From: Rhizobium alarense
GTDB lineage: Bacteria; Pseudomonadota; Alphaproteobacteria; Rhizobiales; Rhizobiaceae
Direction: 5' to 3'
Assembly: GCF_021555155.1 (NCBI RefSeq)
Contig: NZ_JAKGBU010000064.1
Span: 1 to 32,450 of the forward strand
DNA: 32,450 nt
Positions 16,684 to 23,594 of the stretch are shown here, in pieces (position 1 is the first letter of the stretch; each line of letters starts with the position of its first letter). The notes beneath the pieces were generated by a model. It was not told where the DNA came from. It searched no databases and saw nothing but the letters and a program-made list of their open reading frames with translations. Made by a program: the position numbers and the translations under genes.

Positions 16684-17601
16684 ATGAGCAATACCAGACA
16701 CTTTCTCGATCTTTCCGCGATGAGCGCGGGAGATCTGCGGTCGATCATCGATGATGCGCAGATGCGCAAGACGGCCACCAAGGCCGGCACGGCGGACAAG
16801 CCGCTTGCCGGCAAGATGCTTGCTATGATCTTCGAGAAACCCTCGACCCGCACCCGCGTTTCCTTCGATGTCGGCATGCGCCAGCTCGGCGGCGAGACGC
16901 TGTTTCTCTCCGGCACCGAAATGCAGCTCGGCCGCGCCGAGACGATCGGCGACACGGCGAAGGTCCTGTCGCGTTATGTCGATGCGATCATGATCCGCAC
17001 GACCGACCATTCCCGCCTGCAGGAGCTGGCGGAACACGCCACGGTGCCGGTCATCAACGGTCTGACGGACCTGACCCATCCCTGCCAGATCATGGCCGAC
17101 ATCATGACCTTCGAGGAGCATCGTGGGCCGGTGAGGGGACGCACCATCGCCTGGACCGGGGACGGCAACAACGTGCTGCATTCCTTCGTGGAGGGCGCGG
17201 CGCGCTTCGGCTACCGCATGAACATGGCGGTGCCGCTCGGCTCCGAGCCCGACGACCGCATCCTGAACTGGGCGCGCGACAATGGTGGCGACATCATGCT
17301 CTGCCATGATGCCGACCAGGCGGTTGCCGGCGTGGACTGCGTCGTGACGGATACCTGGGTCTCGATGAACCAGGAGCACCGTGCTCGCGGCCACAATGTC
17401 TTCCAGCCCTTCCAGGTGAACGGCGCGCTGATGGCGAAGGCCGGAAAGGACGCCCTCTTCATGCATTGCCTGCCCGCCCATCGCGGGGAAGAGGTGACGG
17501 ACGAGGTCATCGACGGCGAACAATCCGTCGTTTTCGACGAGGCGGAAAACCGGCTGCACGCGCAGAAATCGATCCTCGCCTGGTGCCTCGGGGCGCTCTG
17601 A
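16684..17601 (+). CDS. argF: Ornithine carbamoyltransferase ArgF
   Basis: The product has 305 residues. It makes citrulline from ornithine and carbamoyl phosphate in the arginine pathway. Seen: carbamoyl phosphate loop [13 protein letters not shown] (about 50-62), the [17 protein letters not shown] motif, [12 protein letters not shown], and the ornithine-side [19 protein letters not shown] at 16684 follows GGGAC; an earlier TTG overlapping argD is unlikely. It is cotranscribed with argD by position. The gap to hslO is 211 bases, so the operon may end here. Confidence 0.95.
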   Translation: MSNTRHFLDLSAMSAGDLRSIIDDAQMRKTATKAGTADKPLAGKMLAMIFEKPSTRTRVSFDVGMRQLGGETLFLSGTEMQLGRAETIGDTAKVLSRYVDAIMIRTTDHSRLQELAEHATVPVINGLTDLTHPCQIMADIMTFEEHRGPVRGRTIAWTGDGNNVLHSFVEGAARFGYRMNMAVPLGSEPDDRILNWARDNGGDIMLCHDADQAVAGVDCVVTDTWVSMNQEHRARGHNVFQPFQVNGALMAKAGKDALFMHCLPAHRGEEVTDEVIDGEQSVVFDEAENRLHAQKSILAWCLGAL

Positions 17602-17663
17602 GCACCCGTCCTCTGCCGCCATTGAAATTGTCGGCGCGGCACACGATCTACGGGGCTTAACGG

Positions 17664-17679
17664 ACGCGCCGCGGCGCGT
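17664..17679. other. 16-base perfect palindrome between argF and hslO
   Basis: The 16 bases at 17664-17679 (ACGCGCCG and its exact complement) are fully self-complementary. No T run follows, so it is a poor terminator. It could be an operator or a weak transcript end for argF; no partner site was found. Confidence 0.4.
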
Positions 17680-17812
17680 TCATCTGGTGCTTGCCGTCCT
17701 GGTGTGGAATCATCTCCCCATGACCGGCACAGAATCACGACAGGAAACATGAGCGACGGCGCGGCGGCGCGGGATGCACCGGGCCCGCGCGATGCGTGCA
17801 AGGAGTAGAACG

Positions 17813-18808
17813 ATGGCGCAGACCGCCCCCAGACTCGGCCAGCTCGATTTCGCGGGAGACGATCATGTCGTGCCCTTCCAGGTGGAGGGCCTCGATGTGC
17901 GCGGCCGCGCGGTCCAGCTCGGCCCGATGCTCGACGGCATTCTCGGACGGCACGACTATCCGGCACCCGTCGCGCGCCTGCTCGCCGAGGCGATCGTCCT
18001 GACGGTGCTTCTCGGCACGTCGCTGAAGTTCGAGGGCAAGCTCATCGTTCAGACGAAGGGTGACGGCCCGGTCGACCTGCTCGTTGCCGATTTCGCGAGC
18101 CCGGAGAACGTGCGCGCCTATGCCCGCTTCGACGAGGAAGCGCTCGCCGCCGCCGTCAAGGCGGGCGCCGCCCAGCCGCACGAACTGCTCGGCAAGGGTG
18201 TTCTTGCCTTCACCATCGACCAGGGCCAGCACATGCAGCGCTACCAGGGCATCGTCGAGCTGAACGGCGCCACCCTGGAGGAGATCGCCGGGGTCTATTT
18301 CCGGCAGTCGGAGCAGATCCCGACCAAGGTCCGCCTGGCGGTCGCCGAGTTCTGGGATCGCGACGGCGAGGGCAGGCCCCGCCATCACTGGCGGGCCGGC
18401 GGCATGGTCGCCCAGTTCCTGCCCGAGGCGCCGGAGCGCATGCGCCAGCCGGACCTGCCGGGCGGCGACGGCGAGGAGGTGGGCCACAAGATCGCCGACG
18501 ACGACCACTGGGCCGAAGCCAAGACCATGCTGGAAACGATCGACGGCGGCGAGCTCACCGATCCGGAGGTCGGCAGCGAACGGCTGCTCTATCGCCTCTT
18601 CCATGAGCGCGGCGTGCGCGTCTATCCGCCGCAGCAGGTCCTCGACCGCTGCTCCTGCTCGAGGGAGAAGCTGAAGTCGGTTCTCTCCGGCCTGTCGCGG
18701 GAGGAGATCGAGCACAGCACGGAGGACGACGGCGAAATCGCGGCGACCTGCGAATTCTGCTCGACGACCTACCGCTTCGAGGCATCCGAAGTCCTGCCGC
18801 CGGCCTGA
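17813..18808 (+). CDS. hslO: Redox-regulated chaperone Hsp33
   Basis: The product has 331 residues. ATG at 17813 follows AAGGAG; earlier in-frame starts are unsupported. Hsp33 is a cytoplasmic holdase switched on when oxidation releases zinc from four cysteines. Here the zinc site is CSCS (about 279-282) and CEFC (about 313-316), matching the family CxC...CxxC pattern. The N-terminal core (VQLGPMLDGILGRHDYP, LLAEAIVLTVLLGTSLKFEG, QTKGDGPVDLLVADF) is typical, and the acidic linker (GGDGEEVGHKIADDDHWAEA) is longer than in E. coli Hsp33 (292 residues). It follows argD-argF and in relatives is followed by apaG, but here the insert at 18.8-21.0 kb separates them. Confidence 0.94.
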   Translation: MAQTAPRLGQLDFAGDDHVVPFQVEGLDVRGRAVQLGPMLDGILGRHDYPAPVARLLAEAIVLTVLLGTSLKFEGKLIVQTKGDGPVDLLVADFASPENVRAYARFDEEALAAAVKAGAAQPHELLGKGVLAFTIDQGQHMQRYQGIVELNGATLEEIAGVYFRQSEQIPTKVRLAVAEFWDRDGEGRPRHHWRAGGMVAQFLPEAPERMRQPDLPGGDGEEVGHKIADDDHWAEAKTMLETIDGGELTDPEVGSERLLYRLFHERGVRVYPPQQVLDRCSCSREKLKSVLSGLSREEIEHSTEDDGEIAATCEFCSTTYRFEASEVLPPA

Positions 18809-18832
18809 GCCCTGCCATCGCCGCCGGCCGTG

Positions 18833-18882
18833 CCCGTCAGTTCAGCACCCGCACCTGGCCGGGCGTATCGAGCGAGAGGGCG
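18833..18882 (-). repeat. Left copy of the apaG 3'-end repeat (attachment-site-like)
   Basis: Fifty bases match the 3' end of apaG at 20975-21024 with 47 identities, the first 33 being perfect. On the minus strand it still reads [14 protein letters not shown]-stop, against [14 protein letters not shown]-stop in the intact gene. It lies 24 bases after the hslO stop, where the real apaG end would sit without the insert. Confidence 0.9.
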
Positions 18883-19113
18883 AAGCCGGCGTGCAATTGC
18901 TGCTTTTCGTGCGATCGGCATCGCTGTAACAGTTTTGCCTGTGCGCTGGTGTTGGCGCCTCACTGCTGCGCTCCACATACGTTGTTGGGAGGCGTTGCTA
19001 AGTTTTGCGCCTTGTTGTAGCCAACACAGGCCGATGGGCTCGGCAATTTAAACTCCAGATTTGCATAGCGCCCACGAATTTGGGGATACCCCTACAACGG
19101 TCATGAGGCTCCA

Positions 19114-19668
19114 ATGACGACGTCCAGTCAGTACAGGGATATGCTCTCCGAGATGCATCGCAACCAGCCCGGTTGGGGGAAAAGCGCGACAGTGCCCGAA
19201 ATGGCAAAGTGGTGTATTTCGAAGTATAAGGTGGAGTCCTTGGTCGATTTTGGGTGTGGCAAAGGCCTGGTCACGCAGGAATTGAAGCGCCAGTTTCCTG
19301 ACGTTGATGTTGTCGGCTATGATCCTGCTGTTGCAGAGAGTTCTCTTCCGAATAATACAGACATGATATTCAGCAAAGATGTTCTCGAGCATATCGAGCC
19401 AAATTTGCTTGAGTATGTCCTGACAGATTTATATAAACGAACAAACAAGGTGCAGTATCATTTAATTGCGTGTCATAAGGCGTTGCATTTTCTTCCGGAT
19501 GGCCGAAATGCTCATTTGATTATTGAAACACCAGATTGGTGGCAGAGGCTGTTCCGCAGCCTTGGCTTTCGAATTGTTCGTGAAGAAGTCGTTGGCGATA
19601 TTAAAAAGCCTCGAGGCAGGGAAACAATAGCGACCACAAAATATCACTGTGCCATCGATTTTTCCTGA
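19114..19668 (+). CDS. Class I SAM-dependent methyltransferase (in the insert)
   Basis: The product has 184 residues. Motif I is LVDFGCGKGLVTQEL (residues 43-57), the ribose-binding acid follows in VVGYDPA (Asp70), and motif II/III is MIFSKDVLEHIEP (residues 84-96). The C-terminal strand pair (LFRSLGFRIVREEV) is typical. It is a short Rossmann methyltransferase without an obvious substrate domain, of the kind seen in polysaccharide and glycan clusters. ATG at 19114 follows GAGG. It uses A/T-ending codons unlike its neighbours, pointing to transfer. Its last 25 bases overlap the 3' end of the convergent glycosyltransferase. A sugar or glycan substrate is inference from that partner. Confidence 0.82.
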   Translation: MTTSSQYRDMLSEMHRNQPGWGKSATVPEMAKWCISKYKVESLVDFGCGKGLVTQELKRQFPDVDVVGYDPAVAESSLPNNTDMIFSKDVLEHIEPNLLEYVLTDLYKRTNKVQYHLIACHKALHFLPDGRNAHLIIETPDWWQRLFRSLGFRIVREEVVGDIKKPRGRETIATTKYHCAIDFS

Positions 19669-20639
19669 AATAGCAATCTCATTGCTTCGAGATGGGGATG
19701 AGATTTTGTTTCCAGCTCGGCTTGAACACGGTAGGATCTTAGATGGTGAAACAATTCGGCGGTGAGTAGCGATGACGACGCTATCGAAAAAACATCCACG
19801 CTATTGTCGTCAAATGGCAGGTAAATCTCGAGGGGAAGGCTGTCGTTTAATACCGTAAAATTCGCCTGAGATGTTATATTCGGAGCGGTGATTGAATTTT
19901 GGCGAGGATGGGGTTTCCATACAACTTGGTCGTAGTCGCCTTCGAGCAGGATGGTTTCCAGAAGATTTTCGTAAATGTTTGTCTCTGTCTCTGCGTCTAT
20001 GACGCCGGTGCGTGAAAGAGAGGTGCCGGCAACGACGGCAATCTTGCTGGATTCCTCGAAGATTGTACGCAGACATCTTATTCCGAGAGCGGATCTAATC
20101 TGGGACAGAGTCGCCCTGTAACGTTTTTCATCGTACCCAATTGTCGATATTTGTTCGTAGCCTCTCAAGTAAAAAGGAAGGCCAATCTGATGACTCTTGG
20201 AAAGAGGAAGAATCGCAATGTCGGGAATATACTTTGCTTTCGCATTTAAATAGGAGTTTTTGTCACATTTTATTCTTGAAAATGGTGGGTAGTATGTGGC
20301 TATGCCGTTCTCTATGAGTATAAGATTATTCCATTCTATTTTAGATAAAATTGAATTTTCATTACTGCCAAACAAATGTGTGGTTGCGATATTGGAAAAT
20401 TTACTTCCATATTCAGTAATAAAATGACCGATTGATGATTTATTTTCAAAGTTTATAAAATAGATTTTCTCTTTCCCGGAAATTTTTCCGCACATTTCAA
20501 TCATCGATTGGCTTATATTTCTTTCCGTGCCGATAATCGCGATTATCCATCGGTCTATGGGTAAATTCAGTTCCGGTAGAGCCGACAGCAAATTAAAGAG
20601 ATCGGCCGGACCGGTGATGAACGCGACGGAATCTGTCAT
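19644..20639 (-). CDS. Sialyltransferase/polysialyltransferase-like glycosyltransferase
   Basis: The product has 331 residues. ATG at 20639 has GAGG 7 bases upstream; a GTG 14 codons earlier lacks a site. Three landmarks of bacterial GT-B sialyltransferases (GT52/GT38 group) appear in order: LILIENGIATYYPP at about 106-119, a variant of the D/E-D/E-G motif with Asn in the second place; VVWKPHPR at about 239-246, the HP motif; and FSIASSSLLTAEL at about 284-296, the Ser-rich motif. The donor would be CMP-sialic acid or a related nulosonic acid. No signal peptide or membrane helix is seen, as expected for a peripheral cytoplasmic enzyme. No nulosonic acid synthesis genes are present here. Identification is by motif only. 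Confidence 0.6.
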   Translation of the reverse strand: MTDSVAFITGPADLFNLLSALPELNLPIDRWIIAIIGTERNISQSMIEMCGKISGKEKIYFINFENKSSIGHFITEYGSKFSNIATTHLFGSNENSILSKIEWNNLILIENGIATYYPPFSRIKCDKNSYLNAKAKYIPDIAILPLSKSHQIGLPFYLRGYEQISTIGYDEKRYRATLSQIRSALGIRCLRTIFEESSKIAVVAGTSLSRTGVIDAETETNIYENLLETILLEGDYDQVVWKPHPRQNSITAPNITSQANFTVLNDSLPLEIYLPFDDNSVDVFSIASSSLLTAELFHHLRSYRVQAELETKSHPHLEAMRLLFQEKSMAQ

Positions 20640-20713
20640 TGGAAGCCTCGAAAAATTAAAATTTCCTATTTTTAAAATCACGATACGGAACTCATGGAAT
20701 TCCTCATGTTACT

Positions 20714-20968
20714 CTATGGATAGTCACTGAAATTTATCAGTGCCGTAGAACCTTTCGTCACAATTGTTCTTGCTGATCTGCGAAGCATTACCGCTGCGAC
20801 CATTTGCATGCGGCGAAGCCGTTCCTCAGCCTTGGGCAATCGTAGCACACCAAGCAAGAAAAGGACTCCCTGTAAGCCAGCCTTCTCGCCGGCCCATTGA
20901 TATGTGATGTTTCGGCAGGATTGAAGATATGTTCGAGGCAAAGTCGAGATGTCACTTTTTTGAGGCAC
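20714..20968 (-). CDS. Hypothetical small protein in the insert, doubtful
   Basis: An 84-codon frame opens from a GTG with no ribosome-binding site and lies 74 bases upstream of the glycosyltransferase start on the same strand. The sequence (RNITYQWAGEKAGLQGVLFL, then PKAEERLRRMQMVAAVML) is amphipathic and not recognised. It may be a relic of a longer gene cut by the insertion event, or not coding at all. The rest of 20640-20978 holds nothing recognisable. Confidence 0.22.
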   Translation of the reverse strand: MPQKSDISTLPRTYLQSCRNITYQWAGEKAGLQGVLFLLGVLRLPKAEERLRRMQMVAAVMLRRSARTIVTKGSTALINFSDYP

Positions 20969-20974
20969 TGCACA

Positions 20975-21024
20975 CCCGTCAGTTCAGCACCCGCACCTGG
21001 CCGGGCGCGTCGAGCGAGAAGGCG
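20975..21024 (-). repeat. Right copy of the apaG 3'-end repeat
   Basis: This copy forms the true C-terminus of apaG. The perfect 33-base block 20975-21007 starts 4 bases beyond the stop codon, then mismatches occur at two adjacent positions and one further on before identity is lost. The arrangement fits integration into a gene 3' end with the coding end restored by the element (inference). Confidence 0.9.
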
Positions 21025-21371
21025 GGGATGGCGACGTTGAAGCTTTCGCCTTCCTCCGTCTCCATGCGGTAGTGGCCGAACATCATGCCGGAGGGCGTGT
21101 CGAGCGGGCAGCCGGACGAATATTCGTAGGTGTCGCCGGGTCCGAGCACCGGCTGTTCGCCGACGACGCCCGGACCGTTGACCTCATCCACCTGGCCGTT
21201 CTGGTCGGTGATGTGCCAGTATCGCGTCACGAGCCGCACGACGTCGTCCGAATGGTTGGAAATGACGATCCTGTAGCCCCAGACGTAGCGGCTGTCGTCG
21301 GGATCGGACTGGTCTTCCAGATAATAGGGTTCGACCACGACTTCGATATTGCGGGTCAGGGCTCGATACAT
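20979..21371 (-). CDS. apaG: ApaG-domain protein (CorD-like)
   Basis: The product has 130 residues, full length. It is the single ApaG fold, an immunoglobulin-like beta sandwich: [88 protein letters not shown]. The family binds metal and pyrophosphate-like ligands in some members; its cellular role (cobalt and magnesium tolerance phenotypes in enterics) is unclear. ATG at 21371 follows AAGG. Its last codons form one copy of the repeat flanking the insert. In relatives it lies directly after hslO in convergent orientation. Confidence 0.95.
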   Translation of the reverse strand: MYRALTRNIEVVVEPYYLEDQSDPDDSRYVWGYRIVISNHSDDVVRLVTRYWHITDQNGQVDEVNGPGVVGEQPVLGPGDTYEYSSGCPLDTPSGMMFGHYRMETEEGESFNVAIPAFSLDAPGQVRVLN

Positions 21372-21522
21372 GCATAGGCCTTGGGTTAACGTGTGGGTGC
21401 TATTCTACAGGACTCTTCTCAGGTCAAGAACCGACAAACTGCGTAGAAAGATCCGGGCATGGTCAATATTGGGGGCATTCTGCGGCCGGTGCGCCGGATG
21501 AAGGCGTGCAGTCGGATGCGCG

Positions 21523-22140
21523 ATGCTTGACGGTCTGGTGCGCAGGGCGATCGATCCGCTGCTCGACAGGACCGGCCGCCGGCTGGCAGCCGGCGGCATC
21601 GGCGCCGATGCCGTGACGCTTGCCGGCCTGGCGCTCGGTCTTGGCGCGGCCGGGCTGGTCGCGGCCGGCCACAGCCTTGCCGCTCTCGGCCTTCTGCTGG
21701 CGAGCCGGCTTTGCGACGGGCTCGATGGCGCCGTGGCGCGCCACAGCCGGAGGACCGATTTCGGCGGCTTTCTCGACATCGTGCTGGATTTCGCCTTCTA
21801 CGGCGCCGTTCCGTTCGGTTTCGTGCTGGCGGACCCCGCCGGAAATGCCGTGCCCGGCGCTTTCCTCATTCTTTCCTTCTATGTCAATGGCGCAAGTTTC
21901 CTCGCCTATTCGATCATGGCCGAGAAGCGGGGCCTGGCGACGCAGGCCCGTGGCGCGAAGTCGCTCTATTTCACCACCGGCCTTGCCGAGGCGACGGAAA
22001 CGCTGGCGGTCTTCGTGGCGGCGTGCCTCGTCCCGGCGGCCTTCCCGTGGCTTGCCTGGGGCTTTGCCGCCGTCTGCTTCTATACCGCGCTGTCGCGCAT
22101 CCTGCTGGCGCGCCGGATGTTCCGCGACGATGCCGGATAG
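21523..22140 (+). CDS. CDP-alcohol phosphatidyltransferase family membrane protein
   Basis: The product has 205 residues. The catalytic signature DG-x2-DGA-AR-x8-G-x3-D-x3-D is present as CDGLDGAVARHSRRTDFG followed by GFLDIVLDF (residues about 64-91). At least five hydrophobic helices surround it (for example VTLAGLALGLGAAGLVAAG and YGAVPFGFVLADPAGNA). Such enzymes join a CDP-activated lipid to an alcohol such as glycerol phosphate, serine, inositol or choline at the inner membrane. The short length and the divergence from PgsA and PssA leave the alcohol unassigned. Start ATG 21523 has only a weak site. It is divergent from apaG. Confidence 0.85.
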   Translation: MLDGLVRRAIDPLLDRTGRRLAAGGIGADAVTLAGLALGLGAAGLVAAGHSLAALGLLLASRLCDGLDGAVARHSRRTDFGGFLDIVLDFAFYGAVPFGFVLADPAGNAVPGAFLILSFYVNGASFLAYSIMAEKRGLATQARGAKSLYFTTGLAEATETLAVFVAACLVPAAFPWLAWGFAAVCFYTALSRILLARRMFRDDAG

Positions 22141-22144
22141 ACGA

Positions 22145-22167
22145 AAGCCGCCCGCGGCGGGCGGCTT
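22145..22167. terminator. Hairpin between convergent phosphatidyltransferase and metZ genes
   Basis: AAGCCGCCC (22145-22153) pairs with GGGCGGCTT (22159-22167), 5-base loop. There is no long T run on either strand, so it is a stable transcript end of the GC-rich type rather than a textbook intrinsic terminator. Confidence 0.55.
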
Positions 22168-22209
22168 CGCAAGGTCCAAGGCATGTCGCGCAAACCTGCG
22201 ACGCGCCGT

Positions 22210-23394
22210 TCAGGCCTTGACGGCGGCGAGCGCCCTGGCGAAGTCGGCGATCAGGTCGTCGCCGTCCTCGATGCCGGCCGAAAACCGAACGGTGCCGGGC
22301 GAGATGCCGAGTTCGGCGCGCGCCTCGTCGGTCAGGTTCTTGTGCGTCGTCGTCGCCGGATGGGTGATGAGGCTCTTGGCGTCGCCGAGATTGTTCGAGA
22401 TCTTGACGATGTCGAGCGCGTTCTGCAGCGCGAAGGCCGCCTCCTTGCCGCCCTTCAGTTCGAAGCAGACGAGCGTCGAGCCGCCCGTCATCTGCTTGGC
22501 GATGATGTCGGCCTGCGGATGGTCCTTGCGGCCCGGATAGATCACCTGGGCGACCTGCGTCTGCTCGGCGAGGAAGTCGGCGATGCGTGCCGCGTTCTCC
22601 GTCTGCTGTTTGACGCGCAGCGGCAGCGTTTCGATGCCCTTCAGCAGCGTCCAGGCGTTGAACGGCGACATGGCGGGGCCGGTGTGGCGGAAGTAGTCGT
22701 GCAGGTTCTCGTCGATCCACGCCTTGTCGGACAGCACGACGCCGCCGAGGCAGCGCCCCTGGCCGTCGATGTGTTTCGTCGCCGAATAGACGACGACATG
22801 CGCACCGAGTTCGAGCGGCTTCTGGAAGAGCGGCGTGGCGAAGACGTTGTCGACGACGACCTTGGCGCCGATCTGGTTGGCGAGCTTCGCGACCCCGGCG
22901 ATGTCGACCACTTCCAGCGTCGGGTTGGTCGGGCTCTCGAGGAAGAACACCCTGGTGGTCTTCCGGATCGCCTTTTCCCAGTTGGAAAGGTCGCGGCCGT
23001 CGATCAGCGTGCAGTCGATGCCGTATTTCGGCGCCAGCGTTTCCACCACCCAGCGGCACGAGCCGAACAGCGCGCGGGCCGCGACGATGTGGTCGCCGGC
23101 CTTCAGTTGGCAGAGGATCGCGGCGGTGACGGCCGCCATGCCCGATGCCGTGGCGCGCGCATCCTCGGCGCCCTCCAGCAGGCACATGCGCTTCTCGAAC
23201 ATGTCGTTGGTCGGGCTGCCGTAGCGGGCATAGATGAAGCCCTCCGTCTCGCCCTTGAAGCGGGCCTCGGCGGCTTCCGACGTGTCGTAGACGAAGCCCT
23301 GCGTCAGAAAGATCGCTTCCGAGGTCTCCGCGTGTTGCGACCGGGTGGTGCCGCCGTGCACGAGTTGGGTTGCCGGGCGCCAGGACTTGCTCAT
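22210..23394 (-). CDS. metZ: O-succinylhomoserine sulfhydrylase MetZ
   Basis: The product has 394 residues, the usual length. It makes homocysteine from O-succinylhomoserine and sulfide, a PLP enzyme of the Cys/Met metabolism family. Seen: YARYGSPTNDMFEKRMCLLE, ATASGMAAVTAAIL, FLESPTNPTLEVVDI, VVDNVFATPLFQKPLELGAH and VVYSATKHIDGQGRCLGG with the Schiff-base Lys. ATG at 23394 is preferred to a TTG 18 bases upstream. Expression is controlled by a SAM-II riboswitch and a terminator in its leader, so high SAM shuts it down. It stands alone and is divergent from dcd. Confidence 0.95.
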   Translation of the reverse strand: MSKSWRPATQLVHGGTTRSQHAETSEAIFLTQGFVYDTSEAAEARFKGETEGFIYARYGSPTNDMFEKRMCLLEGAEDARATASGMAAVTAAILCQLKAGDHIVAARALFGSCRWVVETLAPKYGIDCTLIDGRDLSNWEKAIRKTTRVFFLESPTNPTLEVVDIAGVAKLANQIGAKVVVDNVFATPLFQKPLELGAHVVVYSATKHIDGQGRCLGGVVLSDKAWIDENLHDYFRHTGPAMSPFNAWTLLKGIETLPLRVKQQTENAARIADFLAEQTQVAQVIYPGRKDHPQADIIAKQMTGGSTLVCFELKGGKEAAFALQNALDIVKISNNLGDAKSLITHPATTTHKNLTDEARAELGISPGTVRFSAGIEDGDDLIADFARALAAVKA

Positions 23395-23413
23395 AGGGTC
23401 ATCGCCTTCCAAA

Positions 23414-23447
23414 ACAAAAAAACCGGCCGCAAAAAGCTGACCGGTTT
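23414..23447 (-). terminator. Riboswitch-linked terminator and competing hairpin before metZ
   Basis: On the minus strand AAACCGG (23441-23447) pairs with CCGGTTT (23420-23426) and is followed by a run of seven T. The bases CCGGTC (23439-23444) can instead pair with GACCGG (23453-23458) just after the riboswitch, breaking the terminator. The two folds are mutually exclusive, as expected of a transcription switch. Confidence 0.85.
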
Positions 23448-23455
23448 CACACCCG

Positions 23456-23510
23456 GTCCTTTTAGCTACTTGTTTAACGTGGCTGCAAGCCGACCGGCCA
23501 AATCACCACG
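23456..23510 (-). promoter_or_regulatory. SAM-II riboswitch
   Basis: The minus strand carries the conserved SAM-II core: P1 stem CGTGG (23506-23510) with CCACG (23478-23482), the L1 segment TGATTTGG, and the pseudoknot CTTG (23486-23489) with CAAG (23469-23472), ending in TAGCTAAAAGG. This RNA class binds S-adenosylmethionine and is typical of metA, metZ and metX leaders in alphaproteobacteria. Confidence 0.93.
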
Positions 23511-23521
23511 GGATAAGCCTC

Positions 23522-23550
23522 CCAATACTGCGCCGCGGCGCTTGCGTCAA
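23522..23550 (-). promoter_or_regulatory. Sigma70 promoter of metZ
   Basis: On the minus strand TTGACG (23545-23550), a 17-base spacer and TATTGG (23522-23527). Transcription would start near 23515, immediately before the riboswitch P1 stem. Confidence 0.65.
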
Positions 23551-23594
23551 TTCCCCCGATTTGGTTTTGTCGGGCACGCTTCAAAAGGTTTCGG

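Larger units (their letters stand above)
18883..20974. mobile_element. AT-rich insert at the apaG 3' end (putative integrated cassette)
   Basis: About 2.1 kb between the two apaG-end repeats. From about 19.1 to 20.75 kb the DNA is visibly richer in A/T than anything else in the window and uses A/T-ending codons, unlike both flanks. It encodes a methyltransferase and a sialyltransferase-like protein and perhaps a third small protein. No integrase, transposase or terminal inverted repeat was found, so the means of arrival is inferred from the flanking repeats. The first 230 bases (18883-19113) hold no recognisable gene. Confidence 0.7.

Noticed and set aside
17690-17722. Heat-shock sigma32 promoter for hslO (CTTG, then CCCCATG)
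   Set aside because: The two parts are about 22 bases apart, well beyond the usual spacing.
18883-20974. Terminal inverted repeats or a transposase in the insert, which would make it an insertion sequence
   Set aside because: Only GTGCA is shared between the inverted ends, and no product resembles a transposase or integrase.
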